A DNA stretch of 64,000 bases from Owenia fusiformis. Lineage: Eukaryota; Annelida; Polychaeta; Sabellida; Oweniidae. The stretch covers positions 19,041,936 to 19,105,935 of the forward strand of contig CAIIXF020000006.1 of assembly GCA_903813345.2 (NCBI GenBank), in the 5' to 3' direction. The notes under the pieces are model-generated. The model made no database searches and was not told the DNA's origin. It saw only the letters and a program-made list of their open reading frames with translations. Position 1 is the stretch's first letter, and each line of letters starts with the position of its first letter. This document shows positions 1 to 13,600 of the stretch, piece after piece. The position numbers and the translations under genes are program-made.

Positions 1-970
1 TATTGCAATTTACATAACTGGTAAGTGTCAAAGACCATACAATTACATTAGGGATCAAAAGTGGGCGTCGCCCTTATAGTAGTAGATGATTGCCATTCTC
101 GATAAATACAGAATTTTAGTTGACTTTTGAGATACATTTATATTGAACTTCTTTGGTTATACTTGATATGAAGCATTTTAACATCTAAGTGTTATAGTTA
201 TTGCATGGGGATACAGGGGGGAAGAGGGGGACGGGGGGGGGTAGTAACAGAATTGGGAGGGGGCAGAGCTTATCAGTCTTAAGTATAAATCTCATCTTCA
301 TGGTTCTAGATTTCATAGGGTACATCTTCTTGGTCTTATTATATTCATCTTAATATAGAAGATATTAGAATTTACATGGTTGGTAAGTGTCAAAGACCAT
401 AGAATAAAACATGTGATCAAAAGTGGGCGTCGCCCTAATCATAGTATATGGTTCATTCTCTTTAAATACAGAGTTTAACTTGACTTTTGAAGTATATTTA
501 CTTAAAAACATCTTTGATTTATACTTAATGTCAAGCATTTCTGGTAAGTTATATACATCTAATTGTAATAGTTATTGCCTGGGGGAGGGGGGGGGGAGAG
601 TAACAGAATTGGAAATGGGCAGAGCTAATAAGCCTTAAATATAAATCTAATTTACTTAGTTCTGGATTTCATTGGGTACATCTTCTGGGTCTTCTTCACG
701 TCTTCTCAATATATGGGATATTCCAATTTACATGATTGGTAAGTGTCAAAGACCATTCAATTACGTAAGTGGGTGTTGCCCTCACAATAGTAGATAATTC
801 ATTCTCTATGAATATGGAGTTTAACTTTACTTTAAGATATATTTTTTACATTAAAACTTCTTTGATTACACTTAATATTGTAATAGGTATTCCCTGGGGG
901 GAGGCAAGGGGGGTAGTAGCAGAAATGGGAGGGGGCAGAGCCAATGGCCAGTCAGTCTTAAGTATTAATA

Positions 971-1267
971 TCATAGTCTGATCATTTTCATATGGAAGAA
1001 TATACCACTACACTTGCAGACTTGAGAATCATTCAGTTGAATGTGTCTATATGGCGCCCCACTTTTGCCTTTTAAAAAGGTGCTCTTGCTATTGCCCTTT
1101 CTGCATGACACTTCATCTGTGAATGTATAAAGTGCTAGGAAGGCTGCATATATGTCAGGGTCTATATTGGAGGAAATACCACTGACATCAGTCTTCATTT
1201 GTTTCCAACTCAAGTATCCAGCAGCACACTTTGCTGTATTTTGCTTCTTGTTTTCATCATCATACAA
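971..1267 (-). other. Unrecognised 98-codon open frame inside the fold-back element
   Basis: This open frame lies at the inner edge of the left arm and is transcribed toward the window start. It is Lys/Ser-rich with a few Cys, has no signal peptide or membrane segment, and matches no family I can name. Its place between the arms makes a relic of an element-encoded protein possible. Chance is also possible, since the length is modest. Confidence 0.15.
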
Positions 1268-2522
1268 GAACTCATTCCAATCTTTAGGGACTCTTGTTTT
1301 TCAACCTTAAATAGGGCAAGGTGTCCCTCCCCTCTTTCAGGTTCCTTTATAGAATTTTTGATGTAATTATCACATACAAAAACTAATCAATCTGCAATTG
1401 TAGAATCTTCCTATTCATGCATAGGAATGGGTTTCTCTGTTCTTGCAAGAAGTCCAGTCAGTGTACCTAGAGCCCAAGGCACAGGGCTCAATAGGAACTG
1501 CAGGAGACATTCTAGGCTAATTTTATGTTCCTAAGCAAGATCGAAGCTGTTCAAAGATGTTTCATTCAGAATCAGAATGAATTTGAACCATCTTATAAGC
1601 TTGTTCTGAGTACTTTTTTACTGTCACTGTTGCTGCTGTAGTTTACTGCTGTAGTTTTCAATTTCATATGTTTTATTATATCGTGAACTCTTTTTTTCAA
1701 CTAATCGCAAATTTTCCTTTTGACTAAAATTAGATGACAGCGACATCATTTGGCACAGATTCTCCTTATGATAGACCTCAATGGTAAATGGATCAAGAAA
1801 CTCTATGTCTTTTTCTGTACTTGATATTTGTGCCTTTCCAAGGTCATAATGGGTGTCACACTCATCTTATCTCTAGATAATATTCCTAAGTTTGTCTTAT
1901 GAAGGACCGCCTGATTGTTGTAACCATCTCATCCATAAAAAGCACTTATTGTCTGTATGGCCCATATTGCAAATCCTCATATTGAACCACCAGATGGACT
2001 TGAATGGAAACTAGATGACTCCATCTTTATAATGGGTATTGACTGATATTCTCAGATAAGAGATTGGTGATATAGCAACACCAGGAGAGGAATCAGAAAA
2101 CCCCAGAAGATGTACTCTATGCAATCCAGAATTAAGAAGATGAGATTTATACTTAAGGCAGATTAGATCTACACATTCTAATTCTGTTACGACTCACCCC
2201 TCCTCCCCGCCCCAATGTAAAAACTATAATACTTACACAGATGTATTTACCAGAAATGCTTGACATAAATTAAAATAACAGCAGTTCAGTATAACTATGA
2301 ATGTATCTCAAAGTCAAGTTCAATTTTGTATTTATACAAAGAACCAATCATCTACTATTGTTAGGATGACACCCCCCTTTTGATCATTTATTAATATGTA
2401 ATTGTATGGTGTTTGACAAATCATGTAAATTGTCATATCCCATATATTGAGATGAATATGAAGAAGACCCAGACGATGTACCCCATGAAATCAAGAACTA
2501 TGCAGATGAGATTTATACTTAA

Positions 2523-3110
2523 AGTGTCTTTCTAAGACTTAGAAGGAGAAATGTGAGATTTCGAGCCATATGTCTTAAGAAAATGCTCTTACCTTTCTAG
2601 TAGGATGAGTTCAGGTGCCAAAAACAGCTGATCAAAGGATATATATCATTTTCTAATTGAAAATTTTTGTTGAGCCCTGCATTTTTAACACTGTTTTGAC
2701 AGGAAGTCATACCCAAAATGAAAACTGAATAAAACAACATTTATCCTAAATGTTGATCAAAATACTTACTCAGACATGCAAAATGTTATTATTAGTAGTA
2801 ATTCTGATCATTTTTAAGAAATTTAAGCATGTAAATAAGACTTTTTTCGTCCATGATTATATAGATAAAGAATTTCTTCCTTCAGGAAGCTTTGGCAGTT
2901 TGGTGTAGTGGTTAGAGCTTTGGGCTCTATCAGAGTTTTATTCCAAAAGATCTGGGTTCAAATCCCTCCGGTGGAATATGTTTTTATTCTTTATTTTTTT
3001 TTTCATTTTGATCCACAATATTTCTAAAATTAATTTTTATATATGGCACTTAAACCATATTTAGTATTTCCAAGGGTTTTAATTTTTAGATGAAATCATA
3101 GAAAGTTACT
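2523..3110 (+). mobile_element. TTAA-flanked non-autonomous element carrying a tRNA-like pol III promoter, copy 1
   Basis: The 588-bp element is flanked by TTAA on both sides (2519-2522 and 3111-3114). Its ends are imperfect inverted repeats: agtgtctttctaaga at the left, and the reverse complement of the right end reads agtaactttctatga (12 of 15 match). A near-identical copy lies at 44850-45440 between TTAA sites. Inside are an A-box-like TGGTGTAGTGG (2901-2911), a B-box GGTTCAAATCC (2955-2965) and T-runs after 2980, as in a tRNA-derived SINE head. TTAA duplication points to piggyBac-type mobilisation (inference). The sister arms of the surrounding fold-back repeat show the empty site. Confidence 0.75.
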
Positions 3111-3770
3111 TTAAGGCTGATTACCTCTGCCCTTTCCCAATTCTGTTACTACTCTCCCCCAATCTCCCCCAGGCAAGAACTATTACAATTAGATGTGCAT
3201 TACTTACCAGAAATGCTTGATATTAAGTATAATCAAAGAAGTTGTAATGAAAATGTATCTCAAAAGTCAAGTTAGACTGTATTTATAGAGAATGAATCAT
3301 TGACTTTGATAAGGGCGACGCCCACTTTTGATCAATTGAGTAATTCTATGGTCTTTATACTTACCAATCATGCAGAATTATAATATCCTATATATTGAGA
3401 TGAATGTGAAGAAGACCCGGACGATGTAACCCATGAAATTCAGAACTATGGAGATGAGATTTGTACTTAAGGGTGATTAGCTCTACCCTCTTTCAATTCT
3501 GTTACCCCCCCCCCATCTACCCCCTCCCCCCATGCAATAAGTATAACACTTAGATGTACATTATTTAGCAAAAATGCTTGATATGAAGTATAACCAAAGA
3601 ACATCATTATAAATGTATCTCAAAAGTCAACTAAAATTCTGTATTTATAGAGATTGGCAATCATCTACTACTATAAGGGCGACGCCCACTTTTGATCCCT
3701 AATGTAATTGTATGGTCTTTGACACTTACCAGTTATGTTAATTGCAATATCCTTTATATTTGAATAAATG

Positions 3771-4348
3771 TTTGAACTCCCCTGGTAATTTTGAGAATGC
3801 TAAAATGTTTTGATATCTGTTGATTTGAAAAATAATCCACATTCTATATTAGGTGAAGGTACAGATTTTACAAAAATTATGGATCTTCTCATCAAAAATT
3901 GTGGTTTCCATGACAACCATGAGTGTCAGACCATTGAAACTTTACATACTACCTCAGAATGATCTCATCAACTCTCAATAAAATTATTATAATGATTGAA
4001 GATCAACTGAATTAATTATTCAATGATGATAATGTACCCCCCTGTAATTTTCCTTTTTAGGGTCAAAAACCCCATTTTGACCACTTTCGCCCCGGATACG
4101 GCGCGTCAGACATAAATTTTCTGAAGTATCACATAAAAATACATAGGAAACAAGTAATTTCAATTTGTTCAGACACCGGTACATTTTTCGGTGCTACCTC
4201 ACATACTAAAATTATAATGAAATCAAAGATAATTTCTCAAGAGACTGATTTCCAAGATAACTTGTTGGGATTTAAGTTATAAATCATTGTAAAGTTTGGC
4301 TCAGTAAAATAGAAACATTTAACTCATTAGACAAAATATATTGCAATA
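3771..4348. other. No gene or clear repeat recognised
   Basis: AT-rich sequence with stops in all frames. A short GC-richer stretch around 4081-4110 stands out only by composition. Confidence 0.4.
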
Positions 4349-4490
4349 CAGTAAAACCTATATTAGTGAACATCTTTTAACAGATTTTACATTGGCGCCT
4401 GTATAAAACCCCCTTTCTGGAGTGAACAAATATCTACAGTGAACACTTTTTAATTGCTCTGTAGGTGTTCACTATATACAGGTTTTACTG
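4349..4490. mobile_element. Short MITE with TA target duplication (cagtaaaacct ends)
   Basis: The ends cagtaaaacctatattagtg and the reverse complement of the right end (cagtaaaacctgtatatagt) form an inverted repeat of about 26 bp. TA flanks both sides (4347-4348, 4491-4492). Related ends occur near 27622, 40915 and 61915. A Tc1/mariner/pogo-type origin is inferred from the TA duplication. Confidence 0.7.
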
Positions 4491-5315
4491 TACATATTAC
4501 AAGTATTCTAGACATGTGGGTTTGATATTAGTAACTTTTGATATCAAATCCATATTCACAGTGATATCATCTTGAAAAAATACTTGAATCGAGGAAATTA
4601 TTTGAAATTATTTTACTGACATAATAAAAGTATATTACACATATATCCTTTTACATATCCTTTTGTATCAGTATTCAAGTTCAACAAGAACAGAACTGTA
4701 TTGTACAAGCACCTTTATTAATTTGCATAACATAAAGTATTACATACAAAAGAAAGAAAATATCTAATGTTAACATTATTATAAGCCAACAAAATATAAC
4801 TATACCTTCCCAAATATTACATTTTTCACTTATTGATTTTTAAATATATATAAATATATTTTTCCATTCATTTTCTGATATACCATGCAGAATGGAAGGA
4901 AAGGAATGGTATACTTTGAAAAATATAGACTACTACTTATCCACATACCACTGTATTATGTATATGTATATATACTGCTACATACAATCATTATATAATC
5001 ATATTTAATTATTAGAAGTAAGACAAGATTAACAAATAAAATGCTAAACTCTTGATTACGTATTGCAATAGTGAAAAAAGCAAACACTAGAACACAATTA
5101 ACTAATACAAATATATGACATATCTTTGCTTCATGAGCACTTTAATTAAAGGACGAGGATTTCATCCAGAATATATTTCACAATATTTCATGAACTGAAC
5201 ATCTTTGGGAATCTCATCATAATTGCTTTTAATTGGCATATATGCATGTTCTGTATTTAAGTTACACACTATTTAAGTTGAACAGAAACTGAAGCATGCA
5301 AAGATACACAAATAA
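4491..5315. other. AT-rich spacer, nothing recognised
   Basis: No coding or repeat structure was identified. It lies downstream of the minus-strand LIM gene and could hold distal 3' UTR, but no polyadenylation site can be chosen with confidence. Confidence 0.35.
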
Positions 5316-5672
5316 TATAAACTTAACACAATAGTTCCCTCTTTTGGGAAAAGTTTGAGTAACTTTTAAAATATAATAGAATTCCAAACTATTTGATGGA
5401 ATGTACAACTTAACACATTAGTTCCCTCTTTTGGGAAAAGTTTGAGTAACTTTTAAATATAATAGAATTCCAAACTATTTGATGGAATGTACAACTTGAC
5501 ACAATAGTTCCATCTTTTGGGAAAAGTTTGAGTAACCTTTAAAATATATCAGAATTCCAAACTATTTGATGGAATGTACAACTTGACACAATAGTTCCAT
5601 CTTTTGGGAAAAGTTTGAGTAACTTTTAAAATATAACAGAATTCCAAAATATTTGATGGAATATACAACTTG
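5316..5672. repeat. Tandem array, four copies of an 85-88 bp unit
   Basis: Four successive units start with acacaatagttcc at about 5326, 5410, 5496 and 5584. Each continues through a shared ttttgggaaaagtttgagta block and ends in a block containing gatggaatgtacaactt. Divergence between copies is only a few bases, so the amplification is fairly recent. Confidence 0.9.
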
Positions 5673-5729
5673 TTCTGTATAAAAAATATGATTATGTTAA
5701 TAACGTGCACATGTTATAAATATAAGGTA

Positions 5730-5877
5730 CAGTGATCTCCCCGGCATTAAAGCAAGTGGGTGCATCACCCACCTGAGATTTTGAAAAAAGGCTTGAATTC
5801 AAATGAAAAATTTGCATCTGAATTGTGAAAATGAGAATTTTGCACCCACCTGAGAAAAAATCCTGGGGAGATCACTG
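5730..5877. mobile_element. 148-bp MITE with 16-bp terminal inverted repeats
   Basis: The left end cagtgatctccccgg and the right end cctggggagatcactg are inverted repeats. The 5-bp sequence AGGTA flanks both sides (5725-5729 and 5878-5882) as a target duplication. The internal cacccacctgaga motif is also inverted near both ends. No coding capacity. Confidence 0.8.
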
Positions 5878-6261
5878 AGGTACAGTGTCTTGTTCTGATA
5901 TACTAAATTTCCAAATATATATAATCATTTATAATATATCAAAAAGCATTAGATTTATATAATATATAACAATAAAAAGTACATGCTAAGCTTACAACTA
6001 CATAAATATAGATAACTGGATAAAGGCAACAAGTGATTTAACTTGTAGTGAATTGTAGATTGGAAATGTATATAAATTGTAGGTTGAAAATGTTATTGGA
6101 GGAAAAGGAATGGTTGAATTCAAGTTGAGAATTGGATCACACATATATGGTTTAAAGCTGATGTATTGGAAATGATATATGGAATGTATATAAATTATAA
6201 GGCATGTAAGAAGTTAAAAAATACTTACATTGTATGAAACATTTACTATACCTTGAGTTCT

Positions 6262-6550
6262 TTATTATAAAAAATTTAATCTCTTGAATCCCAGGCTCTA
6301 AAATCGGTTTGAAATCAGAGATTTTTTCATTTTTGACATTTTATTACATACATATACAACAGATGATGCTCAATTAAGTGAAATTACATAATTTCTAAAA
6401 TGTTGTTTTTGTATAAATTGGATGAAAATTGTTCAAATGAGAGCAATTTTAGTAAAGAATTTTGTGACAGATTATCTCCCTCATTCTAGGTTTTAACATA
6501 TTTATTTTGTGGTAAGAAATCTTGTCACTCTGGGCAGTCAAGAGATTAAT
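6262..6550. repeat. Interspersed inverted-repeat element (ttaatctcttga ends)
   Basis: The left end ttaatctcttgaatccc pairs with the right end gcagtcaagagattaatt. Related sequence occurs at about 20727-21015 (cctcttgacttaataactc and onward) and 52917-53160 (cctcttgaatcccatgc). It lies in the 3' flank of the LIM gene. Confidence 0.55.
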
Positions 6551-7584
6551 TGCACACTATTTTCTAAATAATAATGTTATCACTGTAAATGTGGCTTAGA
6601 AAAGGGTCCAACAAATTTTGAGATATCTACAAAAATAGTCCAGAGCATGGGATTCACCCCAACATTTGTAAAGATGAAAATAAAGTATATGCAATAAAAA
6701 CATTATCAGTCATGGTTTATGTCCTTATGTATCCAATGACAATTTGGCTCATAATAAAATTTTGACACTGTCCAGTCCTTAGTCCAATCTATGAACTATG
6801 TTGATCAAAAGTTGAAGTCCTCAGTCCAGTCTATAAACTATTTTGCTTAGAAGCTCTGAATTCTTAACATTACTACTTCATATCTGTTTAATATACAACA
6901 TCTAGCAGTAAATGTCTGCATCTTGAGAATGTGTGTTCTCAAGCAATGGAATGCAACATAAATTGTATATTCCATTCTCTCCTACAACCTGCAGGAGAGT
7001 ACTGTCACTGTTTGTAAATAGAATGACAACTATTATGTCTTCTCTGATATTTAAGCATACATTGGAATGACCAGAGTCTCTTCACTAAATATCTTAAGTC
7101 TGCTAAATAACATAAAATACAATTTACACTACATCAATGTCTGTATACAATGAGTCACAATTTTTTCAAATATAAATCCATTTTTTCAAAGCTTCTGAAG
7201 CTTTTACTATTATTCACATGGGTAAGGGGCTTCAACTGTGGTCCCAATGCTTCATTAATGATGAAACTATCTCCCCCAATATCTGCCCTCCTGGGTGAAG
7301 GGGGAGGTTAACATACAATTTTAGCTCATATATACTTTAAATATGTATAAAACCATATCATTAAGCTCTATTAATGTAATCATGATCCAATGTGATAGTA
7401 TTACTGGTTGCTATGGCGATGAGTTTTACAATAGTTATGGCTAGTTCCTATGATACATTATTATGATGCTATAATTACTGGTTGTCACTGAAAATATTTT
7501 TCTATTAAAAATGCAGATATTCATGTTGCTATAGTAATGGCAGGTTGCTGGTTGCTATGGCAACATCTGATGCTAAAGTATCCT

Positions 7585-7664
7585 TTATTTCCCCTCAACA
7601 GAAAGAGCTCCAGCGCCTCCTCCATATCCATATCCCTTGGGTCCATAACTCTTTCCATAGCAAC
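7585..7664 (-). CDS. Mlp84B-like: Distal last exon of the LIM gene
   Basis: It follows a TTTTAG acceptor in phase 1 and encodes [20 protein letters not shown] followed by six more residues and TAA. The Cys is the last zinc ligand of LIM3. The stop codon overlaps an AATAAA on the minus strand (7588-7583), probably by coincidence because cleavage so close would leave almost no 3' UTR. Confidence 0.9.
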
Positions 7665-10600
7665 CTAAAAACAAAACCAATTTAAAATGATAAAATCCAT
7701 CTACTACATAGGCCTGTTATATGTTACAATAGAACTTAATATATATATTGGTAATCACAACATAAATAAAAATTAGTCTTTATGTTGAAATAAAATGTTA
7801 GTTATTTGAGTGAACGCAATAACAAACAGTAGATTAGATGAAATTGTTTTATGACTTACTGTACAAAACAAACACAACAAATGATCAGCATTGGTGAAAA
7901 AAGTATATACATGTACAAAGAATAAGAATAACACTCATAAAGCTTAACTATCAATATGTAAAAAAACAAAATCCATGCCATGCATAATATGAATATATAT
8001 ATATATATTGCAAAAACAATGGCTGAATATCTTACTGTACAAAAAACACAACTTATGAGGAATATACTACCATCATGACATGACCATTTACATGCTTTTG
8101 AAGATATTTTTGATGTGGAAATCAATGGCATTTTTTCTACTACAGTAGTAGTATTTTGAAGAGCTTATGGATTGTTGTACTCTTGTGAAAAAGTATTATA
8201 TGTGTAAGAGTCTCTTATTCCAAAACAATGATGCAACGTAGATAGGTAACGTATGAGTATAAGCTTAGATAATTTTTGAAGGAAAATAATTATGTGATCT
8301 GGAACAAAGGTATGTTATATGTTCTTTAAATTATTCTGTATCAGACTGTTTCTTAGAACCAAAAATAAAAAAATTAATAATCGTAAACCAAATTATTCCA
8401 CACATTTTTGTAATACATAGTACAGTATAATACATGTACAGACAATTACTGTAATTTTGACCCCAGGAATGTTGATTTCAAATCTTGCAATGTTCTCAAT
8501 ATTTCAACGAGAAGTCAGTAACTCCACGGAGTAGCAAATCCCAACAATCACAATATTCATGAATCTTTATAAATGTATGTCACAATGTAATATTTACCAT
8601 CTACTCTACCCTTGAGAGATATCAGATTTTCTAATTTAAGTATTTGGGTGACCACTGAGGAGTTTCAAAGGCCCAAATCATAAAGACAATACAATATTTG
8701 AGATCTAATATAGTATAATATAACTATACTTTGAAGAGTAATAGCAGATTCTTGCTCGGCAGCCATTTTGAATTTTCTGAAGCAAGAATCAGAAAAATAA
8801 TACCATAATTGTGATCTATTCTAAAATTCCTTCAATTTGAGTATAATATACAGTGTAGTCATACTTTGAAGAAATTGCAAAATCCCACATTTAGTGGCCA
8901 TTTCAAATTTTACGGCGCCTGAATCAGAAAAAACGATATAATATTTGCAATCTACTCTAAATTCCCTCTCATATGAGTTTAATAAAGCTATACTTCAGAA
9001 AGATCTTAAAATTAACAAAATTTTCTATTTTCCCCACCCCCCACACACAGCCCCTGGGGGCCAGGCTGAAAAAATCGGAATTTATGTGACAAAGATAGAT
9101 GTTGTGAATATACTACCAAAGTTTGGAATAATAATATTAATTTCTCTGGTTTAAAATGAAAAACTTAAGATTTTCGCCAAATATTCCCATTATTTCTCAA
9201 GCGGTAGCTATCTTGAAAAATTTTTTTGCGTAAAAGTTTTAAAACTATTCGCCAATATACATCCTTCCACCAAATTTGAAGCAAATCAGTCTACTAGCAT
9301 TCAAGTTATCTTCCAGATGGATAGACGGACTGACAGACAGACTGACAGACCACAGACTGAGGGCTTCACTTTATCCCAACCGAACTTCGTTCGTTGGGAT
9401 AATTATCTAATAACTTCTATCATGACAAACTTAGGATAGAAATTATATTTATATATCATGATGATTTGAACGTATTCAAGTATACAACATGATATAACAT
9501 TTTTTACTTTGTATATATACATGAACAGGCATGCAACTTCCTATAGTAGCCAGGACAGTGAATGTGTATAGGTTGAACAAGAGCCATGAGGTTTTGACAT
9601 TTTTCAAAATATTTCGAGTCTTTACATAAATAAATTTGAATACAGCACAATATGTTATATATTAATATACATGTTTTATAAAATAGCATGAACTTCTAGA
9701 TTTACACCTTTTTCAAACAGAGGGATTCTCTAATGTAAGAGACTGGCACGAAATATATTTGACATATGGCATTAAGAAAAGTGAATTACGGTATCAAACA
9801 GCTGTCCAGGCTACTATAATACAATATGGTTACAAAATCAATATGGCCATCACCATGGTTACCAGCTGAGGTAGATGGTCTATTTATGGGTGTACAGAGA
9901 ACCTGACCCATGGCCATAACCAATACAGTTAGGCCCAAAATTTTTCGAATAGCACACTGGAAAATTAATAAATTGATAAGCAACAAAACTGATTTTAAAA
10001 AAAATAAGCTAAAAATTGAAATCTTTTTTAACTACTAGATGTATATCAATCAATGGTATTTAAAGCAAATTTTAAAAGCTAGATAAAACTTAATAAACAT
10101 ATATTATTTTCAATGCAATGTCACCATTTATTTAAATGGTTTTGAATAAAACAGATTTGCAAAGACTGAAAGTATGTTTTCAGTTTGTGGCTTTAAAACA
10201 ACCCCTAAAAACAATGTCAATTCTCTACAAAATACAAAATACTATGATCACTCCTCATTGGAAGATACTGCACAAACAAATTAAGTTTTTCAAATGGGGG
10301 TTCTTAAGTCCAGGGACAAGACTTCATCAGTTTACAAGTAGAGATAAACCTCTTAAACCTCTTAGAGCCATTCAAGTTTAATAATTGTGGGCTCCTGTAT
10401 AACATCTAGCACATTTTCCATGAACTTTATTCACCGGTGAATAACTCAACATATATATTTAAAAGATGATGATGAATGACGTTCAACATTTACAAAACTT
10501 GTGTACATAAACTGTATGTTAAGTAATGACTGAATACTAAAATAAACAAGATGTAGAATATGTGAAATCTTCCTTACCTTTGCAGAATATGATGTCCTCT

Positions 10601-13600
10601 CTTGAGCACTCCTTGCCAGATTCAAGAGATGTTCCACAGTCTTTACATCTGAAGCACGCTTTGTGGTACGACTAAAACAAAAAATGTTTTTATTCATAAA
10701 ATGACATAGAAGATGCAGTAGAGGTTATACACATTCCAAAAATACCAAGAAGCACCATTTTTGATCTTTTTTTTGCTTAAATAATGGACTTCTGCCAAAT
10801 CCCTACTCATCTATAGCTAAGGTTCGGGATTACAAACTAACTGCAAATAGAGTCAACATCATAAATAAAAAATATTATATGGTCTCTGACTAGCTTCATA
10901 AGGATGCTCACTAGAGAAGAACGTTTTTTATCTATTCCCTACTTTTATATTTTTTTGTCTTCCAAGTGGGTACAGATGGGTGTTCAAGTGGGTTCAAGCA
11001 TATTTCCAAAACCTCAATTGGGTGTGGCACCCCCTTGATTCAATGATTGGCTGATCACTATTTGTCTAATCCCTTTATTTTCCAATTGCTATACAAATAC
11101 TTACTGATCCTGCCGGTCCATTGATCTTTTCTGCGGCATAGACTGACTTTGTGCATCGTGGACACTTGGGTGCACCACCAAACTTGGACGCAACTGATGT
11201 GCGCTTGGGGGCATCACCATTTAAATCCAGGTTAGAGAGCTCAGTTGTGGGTGCAGCATAGGCTTGCGCAGTTGCAGGGACATTACTAGAATCACAAAAA
11301 CACACATAGTGACAAAGAATAAAGGTACAATTATAACTTGCAATGTGAACAACATGTTTACTGGAACTGTAAAGAAAGATACTCAATGAAACATGATGAA
11401 ACATAATTCAAGTACAACATGCATATCTTATTTCAATAAAACTCAAATCAGTTTAGTTGATACAGTAAATCTTTCAACTCTGCCATACACTATAGAGTAC
11501 ATACTCCTATAATTCGTGAGCAACATACTTATTTTTTTTGTATGGGGTTCAAAAATGGATAAAATCGAGTTATTTCCTGATCTACATTAAAATACATTGA
11601 ATGTTATGGTCATGTCTTAAAGATAACCATTTGTATTGGGGAAAAGGCAAAATAAAATTAAGATAACAAAAAGGTTATTTTTCTGTTATAATACTGTTTG
11701 TAACTTAAAATCTTAACTTACTCTCTTGTGACTTCTCCTCGCTTTCCCGTGTCCATGGAAAGACCCGTACCCGCACCTCCTGCAAACCCATAACCTTTGG
11801 GCCCGTAACGTTTCCCATGGCAACCCTTACAGAATGCCTCACCTTCATGTCCCGCTGCATTGGTGCTATCCAAGCCACGGTTGCAGTCCACTATAAATGA
11901 AATGCATTTTTATTTGTTTTGATCTAACAAATGAACAAGTCTATATATGAAGTAGTTATCCACCAGGAGGGCTTTTATATGAGGAATATCACAAGGATAT
12001 GATAACAATATTTCCCAATGGAATGCAATGTCCCGATCCCAAATACATGTACTTGATTTATCAATTGCTATACCTGATATTGCTTGGACTATGGTATAAA
12101 TATAAATGTCTACTGGAAGATCGAAAAAGATTAATTTACCAAAAGAAGATAATAGCCATACATGGCCATATCCCATTATCTCCTTGAAGAAATATTCCTT
12201 ACTTAAACCAAGCTCTAGACATAATCAAACATAGAAGTATTCTATTTTTTCTAAAGGAGAAATCTCTCATATCAACTTGTATTCTACAATCACCTGAGGG
12301 AGACAACCCTCAAACTATGTCCAAACACTCAACTTTGCAAGGGTAAAAATAAAATACACAAAACTTCTTACAACATCTGAAGCAGAGTTTATGCCATTTG
12401 CGATCCAACGACAGTACTTGTTCAGCAAAATAGACAGCCTTTCCACATCTGGGACAATTGTTTGGGTTGGTTTTGTCTACGGATCCCCCAGTTGTGCCAG
12501 TGTAAGAACTACGGTTGCCAGCTTCACCTGAACAAATGGGTACAATATACTTTAATATACAAGTAACTTCATTCTATTGAGGTGAGTACCTTCCTGTACC
12601 TTCCTGTGAATCATTTCAAATAGTATTCCATGAAGCCTGAATTTCAGTAAAAGGCTATGGACAGTAAATTTGACCTAAAAGAAAATCTATTTTATACAGT
12701 CTTCATTCTTTCCTTTGTGTTTTCATAATTAAATTCTATGGATGTGCTTCATTAATCTTGCATCATATCTTAAGTCCCCACTTTATATTTCCCTGTTTAG
12801 TCTATTGTAGGTATGTATGTAAGATAGGTACATTTATATATCTGTAACTACCCTTTGCCTTCGTTCGACTTCGCTTCTTAAAAGAGAGCTTCGTCTTCAC
12901 TCTTTCAGTTTACAATAATTCTCTGATCTCACCGAGCCAATCAGAGTACGTCGTCAAAATACGGATGACTTTCTATGTGGTCATTTCCTATGACACCACC
13001 GCATAGTTAATGAGCAAATTTTTAGCACGCGTTCGCTGATTGGTTGAGAAAGGGTCAGCGTGGTAGATTTGAAATGATTTATAACCCGGTCTGTCACAGG
13101 CACCAATCTTTGGGGCAGGGCTCTTAAACTGTAATATAGTCTATACTAGGCAGAGGGTAGTTTATAACTAGACTGTGCACGGGGTAATATTTAACAAACT
13201 AATGCAAAATGAACAGCTGATTTTCTAACCTCCATCTGTAGAGAGGCCTGCAGCTCCACCAGAAAAGCCATACCCCTTGGGTCCAAATTTCTTGCGATGA
13301 CAGGAGTTACAGAATAATTCCATACCCTCTTCTCCCTCATGCTCAGTCACATTTGTGCTGTCCAGTCTTTTGTTACAACTTCCTGAAAGTACAAATACAT
13401 AAGAGTAAATTTCCAGGGAGTCTTTAATTTCATCATTAAAACAGAAGGAATAAAGCAATGTATGCTCAAAACAAGGATTTAGACTTGTGTCTTTGGTATC
13501 TGGTATCAGTTAATGGGATGGTGCCCCACTTTTGTGAAATAAATAAATTAATGGTGTAAGGGAAGGAGATGGTAAATGATTAATTCATAAGTGAAGAATA

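Larger units (their letters stand above)
1..3770. mobile_element. Large fold-back (long inverted-repeat) element, left tip outside the window
   Basis: A unit of about 340 bp (gatcaaaagtgggcgtcgcc with G-rich and conserved flanks) occurs three times head-to-tail at about 1-340, 345-700 and 715-990. It occurs three times in reverse complement at about 2105-2445, 2450-3390 (interrupted by the element at 2523-3110) and 3398-3755. The outermost left unit pairs almost base for base with the outermost right unit (54-98 against 3654-3698). The arms flank a unique middle of about 1.1 kb. Long arms built from tandem subrepeats are typical of Foldback/TU-type DNA elements; that class assignment is inference. 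No transposase was recognised in the middle. Confidence 0.75.

Noticed and set aside
2891-2980. A tRNA gene.
   Set aside because: Only A and B boxes fit; the acceptor and anticodon stems do not pair well, and the segment is repeated inside a mobile element.
10446-10697. 83-codon minus-strand frame as a separate protein.
   Set aside because: It is a shifted frame over a LIM exon (10671-10578); the LIM frame has the zinc ligands and correct phases.
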